Positions 7,957-19,941 are shown, counted from the stretch's first letter. The stretch is DNA of 64,000 bases from Deinococcus sedimenti (GCF_014648135.1 NZ_BMQN01000001.1:1116001-1180000), one strand, 5' to 3'. Numbers and translations are program-made. Notes: generated by a model not told the origin, from the sequence alone.

Positions 7957-8943
7957 ATGAGCGTCCGTCTTCCCCTGCTTCTCACCGTGCTCCTGGCCGG
8001 CTGCGCCGCGCCCAGCGCCCCCGCCTCGCTGTCCCCCACGCCCACGCTGGGCGCGCAGTCCGTGCTGACGTGGCAGGCGCTGCGTCAGGGCGACAGCGGC
8101 CGCGACGTGGTCACGTTGCAGTACCTGCTGCGCCACCGCGGGTACACCCTGAGCGTGGACGGCGCGTTCGGGTCCGGCACGGACAGCGCCGTGCGGTCCT
8201 TCCAGAGCGCGAACGGCCTGACGGTGGACGGCATCGTGGGCGGCAACACCTGGGAGAAGCTGATCGTCACCGTGCGCCAGGGCGACAGCAGCAACGCCGT
8301 GCGGGCCGTGCAGGACCAGCTGCGCAGCGGGTACGGGTACACGGCCGTGACCGTGGACGGCGTGTTCGGGTCCGGCACGAACACGGCCGTGCGGGACTTC
8401 CAGACCAAACGCGGCCTGAGCGCCGACGGCGTGGTGGGCCTGAACACCTGGCACGCCCTGGTGACCGGCGCCAGCACCGGCGGGACGGGCACGACGGCCA
8501 GCCTCGCGCAGAGCATCCTGAACACCAGCCGCGTGACGCTGGGCACGAGCAGCAGCACCACGAACGGCAACCCCCGGCAGAACATGCTGGACACCGCCGC
8601 CGGGCGGGCCGTCACGCGCGGCTGCGCCAGCAACGCCAACTGCGGCCTGACCGTGTACCTGAAGAAAAGCATGTTGCAGGGCATGTATGACATGTCCCGC
8701 AGCAACAGCTTCTATGTCACCTCTATTGCGGGTGGCGTGCATTCCACGTACTCGGACCACTACGCGGGGCTGGCGTTCGACATCGGTATCTGGAACGGCG
8801 TGAGTCTCAGCAGCCCGAACAGCGCCCACACGGCGGCGCGCAACGCGTGCCTCGCGGCGGGCAGCGATCCGGGGCAGACGTTCAACGCGTACTACGACCC
8901 GCCCGGCGGGCACAGCAACCACGTGCACTGCGCCTGGAACTGA
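7957..8943 (+). CDS. lipoprotein peptidoglycan hydrolase: two PG-binding repeats plus M15-like peptidase
   Basis: 328 residues. Lipoprotein signal with lipobox LAGC at residues 12-15. Two PG_binding_1 repeats (about 35-100 and 105-175), each ending in the DGIVG.NTW / DGVVG.NTW pattern. The C-terminal domain carries SDHYAGLAFD, which fits the M15 zinc-peptidase motif SxHxxGxAxD, and a final HSNHVHCAW supplying further zinc ligands. It probably trims D-alanyl cross-links or peptides in the wall. Ribosome binding site GGAGG before the ATG. A LacI-type operator lies upstream. The next gene is another hydrolase with the same repeats. Confidence 0.85.
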   Translation: MSVRLPLLLTVLLAGCAAPSAPASLSPTPTLGAQSVLTWQALRQGDSGRDVVTLQYLLRHRGYTLSVDGAFGSGTDSAVRSFQSANGLTVDGIVGGNTWEKLIVTVRQGDSSNAVRAVQDQLRSGYGYTAVTVDGVFGSGTNTAVRDFQTKRGLSADGVVGLNTWHALVTGASTGGTGTTASLAQSILNTSRVTLGTSSSTTNGNPRQNMLDTAAGRAVTRGCASNANCGLTVYLKKSMLQGMYDMSRSNSFYVTSIAGGVHSTYSDHYAGLAFDIGIWNGVSLSSPNSAHTAARNACLAAGSDPGQTFNAYYDPPGGHSNHVHCAWN

Positions 8944-9202
8944 CCGTGACGAACTTACGAGCATCGGCGCGAGCGGGTGCAGCCGGACCGGGACACACCG
9001 AAGGGGCAGATCCCGCCCAGGTGCATTCGGTGGGTCTGGCGTCGCCCACCCGCCCGCCCCGCACTCGCGCGGCGAAAGGTCCGGCGCACTCAGGCACGGG
9101 GAGGGTTCCGGCATGGCCCCGGACCGCCCGTCAGGTCAGGTCGTCCCCTTCCGGCCGCTGGTCGCGGTCCCCATTCCCCACCGCTCCCCCCAGGAGAAGA
9201 CG

Positions 9203-10276
9203 ATGAACAACCTCCACCGACGCGACGTGCTGCGCCTGGGTCTCCTGGCGAGCGCCAGTGCCGCCCTGGCCAGCTGCGGCGTTCCCCTGACCCGCGTGCC
9301 CGAGCGGCTGAACTCCCTGGCGGTGGCCGCGCCGGGCGTCTCGACCTGCGCGGCGTGGCTGGCGCAGCCCGCGACCGCTCCCATCGTGATGCTCGCGGCG
9401 CGGCCCACGCGCATCCTGGTGCACCACACGGCCAGCGCGAACACCACGGACCTGTCGCAGGCACAGGCGTTCAGTCTGGCCCGGACCATCCAGCAGAGTC
9501 ACTTCTCGCGCGGGTGGATCGATTCCGGGCAGCAGTTCACGATCAGTCGCGGCGGGTACGTCCTGGAGGGCCGCCACCGCAGCCTGGAGGCCGCGCAGGG
9601 CGGCGCGCAGCACGTGCAGGGCGCGCACTGCGACGGGCAGAACGACGTGGCGGTCGGCATCGAGAACGAGGGCACGTACATGACCGTCTCGCCGCCGGGC
9701 GGGCAGTACAGCGCGCTGGTGGGCCTGTGCGCGTGGCTGTGCCAGCAGTACGGCATTCCCGCCACGGAACTGTACGGGCACCGGGACTTCAACAACACGA
9801 ACTGCCCCGGCGACGTGCTGTACGCGAAACTCCCGCAACTGCGCGCGGACGTCGCGGCGCGGCTGGGCGTGCAGGTCCGCATCTGGCCCACCACGAAGAC
9901 CGGCATGACCGGTGAGCGGGTCCGCAGCGCGCAGCGCCTGCTGATCGCCGCCGGGCAGACCCTGACGGCGGACGGCAGTTACGGCAGCGGCACCGCCAGA
10001 GCCGTCAGTGCGTTCCAGGCGGGGGTGGCCCTCACGGCGGACGGCCTGATCGGGTCAGCCACCTGGGAACGCCTGATCCGCACGGTCCGCCGGGGGGACA
10101 GCGGCCCGGCGGTGCAGGCGGCGCAGGGGCAGCTCGCGGCGCGCGGGTACGCGGTCACGGTGGACGGCGCGTTCGGTCCCGCCACCGAGACTGCCGTGAA
10201 GTCGTTCCAGACGAGCAGAGGGCTCTCGGCGGACGGCGTGGTCGGCCCGAACACCTGGCTGGCGCTGGAAAGCTGA
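9203..10276 (+). CDS. N-acetylmuramoyl-L-alanine amidase with two PG-binding repeats
   Basis: 357 residues from ATG 9203 (AGGAG 5 nt upstream). The N-terminus has twin arginines (RRDVLRLGLL) and a lipobox-like ASC, suggesting Tat export and lipidation. The amidase_2/PGRP domain spans about 65-215, with zinc ligands in LVHHTAS and GHRDFNNTNCPGD. Two PG_binding_1 repeats follow (about 235-295 and 300-357). It cleaves the stem peptide from glycan. Partner in function of the preceding M15-like gene; 259 nt separate them. Confidence 0.88.
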   Translation: MNNLHRRDVLRLGLLASASAALASCGVPLTRVPERLNSLAVAAPGVSTCAAWLAQPATAPIVMLAARPTRILVHHTASANTTDLSQAQAFSLARTIQQSHFSRGWIDSGQQFTISRGGYVLEGRHRSLEAAQGGAQHVQGAHCDGQNDVAVGIENEGTYMTVSPPGGQYSALVGLCAWLCQQYGIPATELYGHRDFNNTNCPGDVLYAKLPQLRADVAARLGVQVRIWPTTKTGMTGERVRSAQRLLIAAGQTLTADGSYGSGTARAVSAFQAGVALTADGLIGSATWERLIRTVRRGDSGPAVQAAQGQLAARGYAVTVDGAFGPATETAVKSFQTSRGLSADGVVGPNTWLALES

Positions 10277-10297
10277 GCGGGACGGAGGCCCGGCGGC

Positions 10298-10960
10298 CTA
10301 CGCGTCGCCGGGCAGGTCCTCGACGGTCACGCCCAGCAGGTGCGCGAGGTCGAGCACCTGCGCGGCCTCCACCATGACGCCCTGCAGGTCAGCGGCCCCG
10401 GCGCGCAGTCCACCCAGGGCGCTACCGCGCAGGTCCGCGCCGTCCAGCTGCGCGCCCCGCAGGTCGGTGCGGTGCAGGCGGCAGTCGCGCACCACGGCTC
10501 CGGGCAGTTTCGCCTCCATGAAGCTGGCCTCGCTGAGGTCGCAGCCGCTCAGGTGGAGGTGCAGGGCGTCGGCGCGCTGCCAGAAGCTCAGGGGCGCGTG
10601 CACGCGGGTCAGGCGGATGTGCCGCAGGCGCACCCCGGCAGCCTGAAGGCCCAGCAGGCGCGAGCCCGTGACCTCGGCCCGTTCCAGACTGACGTCCGTC
10701 CAGCGCGCGCCGCTGAGGTCGCAGTCCTCGAAGCGGACGTCCAGCAGCCGCACGCGCTCCCAGGTGCTGCCGGTGAGGTTCACGCGGCGGAACACGCACC
10801 CGGCGAAGGTGACACTGTGCAGCGCGGCCAGGGCGGGCCAGTCGCCCCCCTCGAACAGCGCGCCGCGCAGGGTCGCCTCGTCCTCAAGTTGGTCGGGGCT
10901 GGGCGCGCGGACGCCACCACGTGGGAATTTCGGGGGGGTCGGCGCGGCTGCCCTGGTCAC
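10298..10960 (-). CDS. pentapeptide-repeat protein
   Basis: 220 residues. From about residue 30 the sequence shows repeated A(D/N)LxG-type units (GCDLSEASFMEAKLPGAVV, LRGAQLDGADLRGSALGG), which fold into a right-handed quadrilateral beta-helix. Such proteins are often DNA mimics or scaffolds, but no target can be inferred. Its GTG start overlaps the stop of map (GTGA), so it is the second cistron behind methionine aminopeptidase. Confidence 0.85.
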   Translation of the reverse strand: MTRAAAPTPPKFPRGGVRAPSPDQLEDEATLRGALFEGGDWPALAALHSVTFAGCVFRRVNLTGSTWERVRLLDVRFEDCDLSGARWTDVSLERAEVTGSRLLGLQAAGVRLRHIRLTRVHAPLSFWQRADALHLHLSGCDLSEASFMEAKLPGAVVRDCRLHRTDLRGAQLDGADLRGSALGGLRAGAADLQGVMVEAAQVLDLAHLLGVTVEDLPGDA

Positions 10961-11718
10961 ACCGTCAGGATCTCGTGGCCCTTCGCGGTGACGACCACGG
11001 TGTGCTCGAACTGCGCGCTGGGGCTGCCGTCGGCCGTGACGACCGTCCAGCCGTCCGCGAGGAGGCGCGTCTCGGGGCGGCGCAGGTTGATCATGGGTTC
11101 GATGGTGAACACCATGCCCGGCTGGAGTTTCAGGCCGGTATAGCGCGCGCCGTAGTGGAGGACGGTGGGTTCCTCGTGCAGTCGTTTGCCGATGCCGTGC
11201 CCGGTGTACTCGCGCACCACGCCGTACCCGCGCGCCTCCGCGAGGCTCTGGATGGCGTGGCCGATGTCCCCCAGGCGCGCGCCGGGTTTGACCAGTTCCA
11301 GTGCGCTGTGCAGGGACTCGCGGGTGGTGTCCACGAGGCCCTGCACCTCCGCGCTGACCTGCCCGACCGTGTAGGTCGTGCAGGCGTCCCCGTAATACCC
11401 GTCGAGCAGCACGCCGATGTCCACGCCGATGATGTCGCCGTCCTTCAGTTCGCGGGCATCGGGGATGCCGTGGCAGATGACCTCGTTCACGCTGGCGCAG
11501 ATCGTGCCGGGGAAGGGGTTGTTCTTCGGGCCGTACCCGACGTACGCGGGAATCGCGCCAGCCTTGCGGATGTGTTCCTCGGCCAGGCGGTCAAGTTCCT
11601 TGAGGGTCACGCCGGGTTTCACGAACGGCGCGAGGATGCGGAAGGTGTCGGCGACGAGCGCGCCCGCGCGGCGCATGATGTCGATTTCACGGGCGGATTT
11701 CAGGGGCACGCGGCTCAT
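10957..11718 (-). CDS. map: type I methionine aminopeptidase
   Basis: 253 residues from ATG 11718 (MSRVPLKSAREIDIMRRAG). The metal site is complete: His in CHGIPD, Asp pairs in GVDIGV and GDACTTY, His in GHGIGKRLHEEP and Glu in FTIEPM. It removes initiator methionine from nascent proteins, which is directly relevant where leaderless starts are common. The start is 8 nt after TAGCCT. The pentapeptide gene is coupled downstream. Confidence 0.95.
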   Translation of the reverse strand: MSRVPLKSAREIDIMRRAGALVADTFRILAPFVKPGVTLKELDRLAEEHIRKAGAIPAYVGYGPKNNPFPGTICASVNEVICHGIPDARELKDGDIIGVDIGVLLDGYYGDACTTYTVGQVSAEVQGLVDTTRESLHSALELVKPGARLGDIGHAIQSLAEARGYGVVREYTGHGIGKRLHEEPTVLHYGARYTGLKLQPGMVFTIEPMINLRRPETRLLADGWTVVTADGSPSAQFEHTVVVTAKGHEILTV

Positions 11719-11726
11719 AACGCATG

Positions 11727-11732
11727 AGGCTA
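11727..11732 (-). promoter_or_regulatory. -10 box of leaderless map
   Basis: TAGCCT, 8 nt before the ATG at 11718. Confidence 0.5.
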
Positions 11733-11796
11733 ACACGCCCGCGCCGCGCCGGGACCGCCGCAGGTCACGCTGCGCGCCCCCTCCCCTGCCCGCTGG

Positions 11797-11802
11797 TACG
11801 CT
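11797..11802 (+). promoter_or_regulatory. -10 box of leaderless D-aminopeptidase gene
   Basis: TACGCT followed by 7 nt (GCCGGGC) and ATG 11810. Lies in the 91-nt divergent gap with map. Confidence 0.55.
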
Positions 11803-11809
11803 GCCGGGC

Positions 11810-12670
11810 ATGACCGAACGGCGAGTGGTGATCAGCGTGGACATGGAGGGCGTGACCGGGGTCTCGAGCTGGGTGCAGGTCAGCCCCCCGGAATTTGGCG
11901 GGCTGGTCAGCGGCGCGGAGTACGAACGCGCCCGTGAACGCATGACGCTGGAGGCGGCCGCCGCCGCGCAGGGCGCACTGGACGCCGGGGCGACGGACGT
12001 GCTCGTGAACGACAGTCACGACACCATGCGCAACCTCATCCCGGAACTGCTGCCGGACGGGGTGCGCTTCACGAGCGGGAACGACAAGCCGCTGAGCATG
12101 GTGCAGGGCGTGCAGGAGCCCGGTGTGGTGGGCCTGCTGTTCGTGGGCTACCACGCGCGCGCCGGGAGTGTGCGCGGGCCGCTGGCGCACACCTGGAACG
12201 GCTTCATCCGGGACGTGGTCGTGAACGGGGTCAGCACCGGCGAGTACGGCCTGAACGCCCTGCTGGCCGGACATTACGGCGTACCGGTCCTGTTCGCGTC
12301 CGGGGACGACGTGGCCATGGGTGAGATCACGGCGGAACTGGGGTCCGGGGTGGTCACGGTGACCGTGAAGGAGGGCCTGAGCGCCTTCGCGGCGGCGCAC
12401 CTGCACCCGCGCGAGGCGCAGCGCCGCATCCGCGACGGGGCGCGCCGGGCGGTGGAAGCGGCGGGAGAGGCGACACCCTACGTGACCCGCTGGCCCGCGC
12501 ACGCGCAGGTCAGTTTCAACCACCAGGCCCGCGCGGACGCCTGCGAGCGCGTTCCCGGCGTGACCCGAGTGGACGCCGTCACGGTCGGGTGGCACAGCCC
12601 GGACGCATACCACCTGTTCCAGACGTTCCGCATGCTCGCCAAGGTGGCCGAGGTCCGGCTGGACGGCTGA
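11810..12670 (+). CDS. dppA: M55 family D-aminopeptidase, DppA type
   Basis: 286 residues. The M55 pattern is clear: SVDMEGVTG near the N-terminus with the Asp/Glu zinc ligands, VNDSHDTMRN around residue 65, and VGYHARAGSVRGPLAHT with the third metal ligand and catalytic region. DppA is a self-compartmentalising zinc peptidase that cleaves D-Ala dipeptides, so with the wall hydrolases upstream it may recycle peptidoglycan peptides; that link is inference. The start is fixed by the leaderless -10 box. Confidence 0.92.
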   Translation: MTERRVVISVDMEGVTGVSSWVQVSPPEFGGLVSGAEYERARERMTLEAAAAAQGALDAGATDVLVNDSHDTMRNLIPELLPDGVRFTSGNDKPLSMVQGVQEPGVVGLLFVGYHARAGSVRGPLAHTWNGFIRDVVVNGVSTGEYGLNALLAGHYGVPVLFASGDDVAMGEITAELGSGVVTVTVKEGLSAFAAAHLHPREAQRRIRDGARRAVEAAGEATPYVTRWPAHAQVSFNHQARADACERVPGVTRVDAVTVGWHSPDAYHLFQTFRMLAKVAEVRLDG

Positions 12671-12732
12671 CGCCCGCGGCGCGTTCATGAAGGCGTCCCG
12701 ACCCAACCCGGACCGGGCCCGCAGGAGCGGCA

Positions 12733-13257
12733 GTGACACTGCGGGACATGTCCCGTTCCCCGCGCCGTCCCCGCCCCGGCTATCCGGCCCTGCCGCTGCT
12801 CCTGCTGTTCGTCGGGGCGGTCCTGCTGGGCTTCGGCGTGTGGCAGTCCGGGCAGTCGCTGCGGGCGGCGGGCTGGCCGGTAGCGACCGGCACGGTCACG
12901 CGGTCGCAGGCGGTCCCGGCTGGCCGCCTGGCCGAGCGGCGCGGCTGGCGTCCAGAGGTGCAGTACACCTACCGTGCCGACGGGCTGACGTACCGCGGCG
13001 AGCGCCTGAACTTCTTCCGATTGAACACCACCTCGCTCCGGGGCGCGCGTCGGATCCTGGAGCGCTACCCGGTCGGTCAGCCGGTGGCGGTGCACTACGA
13101 CCCCCGGCGGCCGTCCCGCAGCGTCTTGCAGGTGGGGCTGGGCCTGTCCTGGCCGCTGTGGCTGCTGGGCGCGGCGTCACTGACGCTGGGCGGCGCGGTC
13201 TGGTGGGCCGGGCGCGGCGGCGAACGCTGGGGCGGACAGGGGTGGCTGCCGAGGTGA
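12733..13257 (+). CDS. DUF3592-type membrane protein
   Basis: 174 residues from GTG 12733, which has AGGAG 6 nt upstream; an ATG at 12748 is the alternative. Two transmembrane segments (about 18-40 and 135-160) flank an extracytoplasmic domain with the DUF3592 signature: TGTVTRS near the start, VQYTYRADGLTYRGERL in the middle and VAVHYDPRRPSRSVL at the end. Function of the family is unknown. Confidence 0.82.
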   Translation: MTLRDMSRSPRRPRPGYPALPLLLLFVGAVLLGFGVWQSGQSLRAAGWPVATGTVTRSQAVPAGRLAERRGWRPEVQYTYRADGLTYRGERLNFFRLNTTSLRGARRILERYPVGQPVAVHYDPRRPSRSVLQVGLGLSWPLWLLGAASLTLGGAVWWAGRGGERWGGQGWLPR

Positions 13258-13304
13258 AGGGCGGAACATCAGAGGAACGGACATCAGCTCACCGGCCTGA
13301 CTGG

Positions 13305-13310
13305 TACCCT
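13305..13310 (+). promoter_or_regulatory. -10 box of leaderless 13317 gene
   Basis: TACCCT followed by 6 nt and ATG 13317. Confidence 0.5.
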
Positions 13311-13316
13311 GCACGC

Positions 13317-13760
13317 ATGAAGCGGTTTCTTCTCCTGCTGGCCGCCCTGACCCTGTCCGCGCCTGCCTCCGCCGCTGTGGCGTGGGCCGGAGCCGACGCC
13401 GCCACCACGGGCTTCGGCGTGCACGCGGGCGCGGCCCTGCTGCCCATTCCGTTCGTCGGGACCCTGGGTGTGGAGGGCAGCGCCGAGCGGCCCTGGCGCG
13501 TCACGGACACATCAGTGAGCCGCGTGGCGCTGGGTCTGACGCTACGTGACCTGAACATTCCCCTGTCGAAGGTCGACGCGTTCGCCACGCTGGGCGGTCA
13601 GGCGCTGCTGCCCTCGCTCGGTGGGGACAACGTGTACGCGCTGTACGGCGAGGCGGGTCTGCGCGGACCGGTGTTCGGCCCGGCGGGCTGGCGGGTGTTC
13701 GTGCGCGGGACGAGCGCCGGGCAGTTAGGAGCTGGAGTGGGTCTGGAACTGCGGTTCTGA
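13317..13760 (+). CDS. small exported, possible outer-membrane beta-barrel protein
   Basis: 147 residues. Cleavable signal peptide (MKRFLLLLAALTLSAPASA, cut after residue 19). The mature part alternates short hydrophobic and small-residue strands and ends in LGAGVGLELRF; a terminal phenylalanine is typical of outer-membrane barrels, and Deinococcus has an outer membrane. No family recognised; the barrel idea is inference. Confidence 0.75.
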   Translation: MKRFLLLLAALTLSAPASAAVAWAGADAATTGFGVHAGAALLPIPFVGTLGVEGSAERPWRVTDTSVSRVALGLTLRDLNIPLSKVDAFATLGGQALLPSLGGDNVYALYGEAGLRGPVFGPAGWRVFVRGTSAGQLGAGVGLELRF

Positions 13761-13771
13761 CCTACTGAACG

Positions 13772-13810
13772 GGGAGGCGGCGCGCCTAATCAAAGGGCGC
13801 GCCGCCTCCC
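13772..13810. terminator. bidirectional 15-bp hairpin between convergent genes
   Basis: GGGAGGCGGCGCGCC (13772-13786) pairs perfectly with its complement at 13796-13810 around TAATCAAAG. It serves the genes ending at 13760 (+) and 13819 (-). Confidence 0.75.
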
Positions 13811-13818
13811 GGGCACTG

Positions 13819-14025
13819 TTACTGGCCGTTGGTGTTGTCGTTGTCGGGGTCCATCTGGCGGTTGGGTTCATCGTGCTCGACGCCGATGTCGGGGTTGCCG
13901 GGGCTGTCCTGCACCACGCCACGGTCGTCGTAGTCGGCCGGGATGTGGCGCAGGCTTTCGGCGTCGCTGTGGTTCTCCTGGGGCTGGTCGAGGGTTTCGT
14001 CGCTGGTGTGTCCGGTTCCGGTCAT
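13819..14025 (-). CDS. small acidic, probably disordered protein
   Basis: 68 residues from ATG 14025 (MTGTGHTSDETLDQPQENH). Rich in Asp, Glu, Asn and Gln with almost no hydrophobic residues, ending DPDNDNTNGQ. No domain. The start sits 7 nt after TACGCT, so it is a real leaderless gene by promoter logic. Such very hydrophilic small proteins could act in desiccation tolerance, but nothing in the sequence proves it. Confidence 0.7.
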   Translation of the reverse strand: MTGTGHTSDETLDQPQENHSDAESLRHIPADYDDRGVVQDSPGNPDIGVEHDEPNRQMDPDNDNTNGQ

Positions 14026-14032
14026 GCGGCTC

Positions 14033-14038
14033 AGCGTA
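14033..14038 (-). promoter_or_regulatory. -10 box of the small acidic protein gene
   Basis: TACGCT, 7 nt before ATG 14025. Confidence 0.5.
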
Positions 14039-14092
14039 GGGGCCACCGGGGCGGGGCGCGTGTGGGGTGGGTCAAGGGGGCTTGAGGCGCCG

Positions 14093-14105
14093 TGGAACGC
14101 TTCCA
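14093..14105. promoter_or_regulatory. candidate LacI-type operator, distal pullulanase site
   Basis: TGGAACGCTTCCA has perfect 5-nt arms around CGC. It lies 150 nt before the pullulanase start and matches the operator family at 7860, 14219, 57695 and 57956. Confidence 0.5.
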
Positions 14106-14218
14106 TGTATGCGGCGCAGGGTCGAGGTGGGCGGAAGGGGCGGAAAGGCCGCCCTGATCGACGTTTTCAGGATGGAATGACCAGGGATCCGGACCGCTCC
14201 CCCTCCCCTTTCCCGTTT

Positions 14219-14233
14219 TGGAAGCGCTACAAT
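14219..14233 (+). promoter_or_regulatory. LacI-type operator overlapping the pullulanase -10 box
   Basis: TGGAAGCGCTACA overlaps the -10 TACAAT (14228-14233). The ATG is 10 nt further on, so the message has only a few leader bases. A bound repressor would block RNA polymerase. Confidence 0.65.
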
Positions 14234-14243
14234 TTCCATACCA

Positions 14244-17939
<3,696 letters not shown>

Positions 17940-17945
17940 CAGCAG

Positions 17946-18065
17946 AATTCCGAGGTCTTGAGGGGATTCCTCAAGGCCTCGGAATCGAGCAGAGCGAGCA
18001 CCTGAGAGAGACAGCGGTTGGAGGTGGAGCCCTGGGCGTGCCGTCGGCCCCAGGGTGGAACTGGA
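17946..18065. repeat. composite dispersed repeat A+B (also terminator of pullulanase)
   Basis: Part A: a 17-bp hairpin (17946-17984, one G-T pair, loop GGATT) followed by the core CGAGCAGAGCGAG. Part B: GGTTGGAGGTG, then a stem CCCTGGG/CCCAGGG (18030-18055) and TGGAACTGG. Similar A and B modules occur at 26735-26880, 32143-32230 and 38002-38100. The first hairpin stands 6 nt after the pullulanase stop. Confidence 0.7.
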
Positions 18066-18138
18066 AAACGCTGGCAACCCGCATGGGACAGGGGGCTGCC
18101 GGGCGACCGGGCGGCCCCCTCCCTTTCATCCCCTCGCG

Positions 18139-18144
18139 TACACT
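18139..18144 (+). promoter_or_regulatory. -10 box upstream of the 18157 gene
   Basis: TACACT, 12 nt before the ATG; predicted leader only about 5 nt, with no ribosome binding site. Confidence 0.45.
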
Positions 18145-18156
18145 GGACGTCCACTC

Positions 18157-18447
18157 ATGCAGACCATCGAGAACCAGACCTTCACCAAACAGCGCATCGA
18201 ACTGGACGGCACCCAGTTCCAGAACTGCACGTTCGTCGAGTGCCTCCTCGTGTACAAGGGCACGGACGGCACGGCCATGAACGGCTGCCAGCTGGACAAC
18301 ACCGGCTTCGCGTTCGAGGGGAACGCCGCGAAGACCATCGAGCTGCTCGCCGCGATGCACAAGGGCGGCTTCGCGGAGCTCGTGGAGGCGACCATCGCCA
18401 CCATCCGCGGTGAGGAAGTGCAGCAGCCCGGCACCGCCCAGGCTTAA
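18157..18447 (+). CDS. conserved-looking small protein of unknown function
   Basis: 96 residues (MQTIENQTFTKQRIELDG). The first 55 residues have a regular strand pattern resembling one or two turns of a pentapeptide-like fold (GTQFQNCTFVECLL), and the rest is helical (KTIELLAAMHKGGFAELVEATIATI). No catalytic motif. I do not recognise the family. Transcribed alone. Confidence 0.75.
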   Translation: MQTIENQTFTKQRIELDGTQFQNCTFVECLLVYKGTDGTAMNGCQLDNTGFAFEGNAAKTIELLAAMHKGGFAELVEATIATIRGEEVQQPGTAQA

Positions 18448-18503
18448 GAACCACGTTCAGGCGGGCGGCTTCCCAGGTGGGGGCCGCCCCTTTCTGTTGG
18501 CGG

Positions 18504-18509
18504 TATGCT
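18504..18509 (+). promoter_or_regulatory. -10 box that sets the nucleoside hydrolase start
   Basis: TATGCT then 7 nt then GTG 18517. The ATG at 18505 lies within this box and is therefore unlikely to be the start. Confidence 0.55.
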
Positions 18510-18516
18510 GCCGCGC

Positions 18517-19467
18517 GTGACCAAGCACCCGCTGCCCGTGATTCTCGATGGTGACCCTGGCCTGGACGACGCGGTGGCGTGGCTGCTCGCGCTGGGCAGC
18601 CCGGAGGACCTGCGGGTGCTGGGCGTGACGACCGTGCACGGCAACGTGTCCCTGGACCGCACGACCCGCAACGCCGGGGTGACGCTGGCCCTGGCGGGCG
18701 CGGCGGCGGACGGGGTGGGCGTGTACGTGGGCGCGGACCGCCCGCTGGTGCGCCCGGCACTGACGGCGGCGGCCGTGCACGGGGATTCGGGCCTGCCCGC
18801 CGAGGGGCTGCCCGACCCGGCCCGCGAGCCGGAGGCCGAGCACGCCGTGGATTTCATCATCCGCACCGTGCGCGCCCTGCCGGGCGAGGTGACCATGATC
18901 CCCACCGGCCCGCTGACGAACGTGGCGCTGGCGCTGCGGCTGGCGCCGGACCTCGCGCCCATGATCCGGGAGGTCGTGTGGATGGGTGGTAGCACCGCGC
19001 AGGGCAACCGCACGCCGGCCGCGGAGTTCAACGCGCTGGCCGACCCGCACGCCGCGCACGTGGTGTTCACCAGCGGGGTGCCGCTGCGGATGGTGGGCCT
19101 GAACGTGACCATGCAGGCCGTCGCGGGTCCCGGGCGGATCGCGGCGCTGCGCGCCCTGGGCACCCGCGCGGGGGCCGCGTGCGCCGAGCTGCTGACGTTC
19201 TACGCGGACGTGTACCGCCGCCGCTACGGCCTGGACGGCGGGGCGCTGCACGACCCGCTGGCGGTGGCTGCCGCGATCCGCCCGGACCTGCTGGACTGGC
19301 AGGCGATGCCCGTCAGCGTGGAGACCACCGAGGGGCTTAACGTGGGCCGGACCGTCTGCGACCTTTTCGGGGTGACCGGTCAGCCTGCCAACGCGCGGGT
19401 GGCGGTGGGCGTGCGCGACGCCGAATTCTTCGACCTGCTGCTCGAACGCGTGGGCCGCCTGCCCTGA
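18517..19467 (+). CDS. inosine-uridine preferring nucleoside hydrolase
   Basis: 316 residues from GTG 18517. The N-terminal calcium-binding cluster DGDPGLDDAVAW is the family hallmark, and the IPTGPLTNVALALR and WMGGS segments and the late HDPLAV calcium ligand are present. It hydrolyses the N-glycosidic bond of ribonucleosides for base salvage. Purine or pyrimidine preference cannot be told. It ends one base before the stop of the convergent kinase gene, with no terminator between. Confidence 0.92.
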   Translation: MTKHPLPVILDGDPGLDDAVAWLLALGSPEDLRVLGVTTVHGNVSLDRTTRNAGVTLALAGAAADGVGVYVGADRPLVRPALTAAAVHGDSGLPAEGLPDPAREPEAEHAVDFIIRTVRALPGEVTMIPTGPLTNVALALRLAPDLAPMIREVVWMGGSTAQGNRTPAAEFNALADPHAAHVVFTSGVPLRMVGLNVTMQAVAGPGRIAALRALGTRAGAACAELLTFYADVYRRRYGLDGGALHDPLAVAAAIRPDLLDWQAMPVSVETTEGLNVGRTVCDLFGVTGQPANARVAVGVRDAEFFDLLLERVGRLP

Positions 19468-19941
19468 TCAGGACCGGACGACGCGCTGGAGGGGTTCCTC
19501 GTCGGGCGTCAGCGGTTCGAAGCGTGGCAGGAACAGCTCGAAGGTGGCTGGGGCGACGTAGTGCGCGCCGGGCTGGTCGTTCCGCGCGGCGACCCGCTCC
19601 CACGCGCTGGCCGGGTCGAAGGGCAGGACATGCAGGGTCAGCGGCACGCCCAGGGCGACGGCCTGCGAGCGGAGTTCGTCGCGGCTGGCGCGGGTCCACA
19701 GGCCCTCGTCGAGGATGACCGGGGCGCCCAGCGTGACCGCCCGCGTCCACTGCGCGTGCATCAGGGACCGCACGCGGGCCAGCATGGCCGGGTACTCGGC
19801 GGCGGGCGGGTCGGCGCCGTGCAGGGCGGTAATCCACTCGTCGGGCGTGAAGCGCAGCGCGCCCAGCTGCATTTCCAGCGTGCGGGCCAGCGTGGTCTTG
19901 CCCGAGCCGATGAAGCCGTGCAGGGCGTGAATCTCGCTCAT
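19468..19941 (-). CDS. P-loop kinase, zeta-toxin/AAA_33 type
   Basis: 157 residues. Walker A GFIGSGKTT at residues 9-17, a DEW motif after LRFTP and a conserved VILDEGLW. The short P-loop ATPases of this type include zeta-toxin-like and nucleotide or antibiotic kinases. No antitoxin is adjacent, so a toxin role is unsupported. Its ATG overlaps the stop of the JAMM gene by 4 nt, so the two are co-translated. Confidence 0.8.
   Translation of the reverse strand: MSEIHALHGFIGSGKTTLARTLEMQLGALRFTPDEWITALHGADPPAAEYPAMLARVRSLMHAQWTRAVTLGAPVILDEGLWTRASRDELRSQAVALGVPLTLHVLPFDPASAWERVAARNDQPGAHYVAPATFELFLPRFEPLTPDEEPLQRVVRS

Noticed and set aside
13261..13316. Longer reading of the 13317 gene starting at 12687
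   Set aside because: It would overlap the DUF3592 gene out of frame; the signal peptide and -10 box place the start at 13317.
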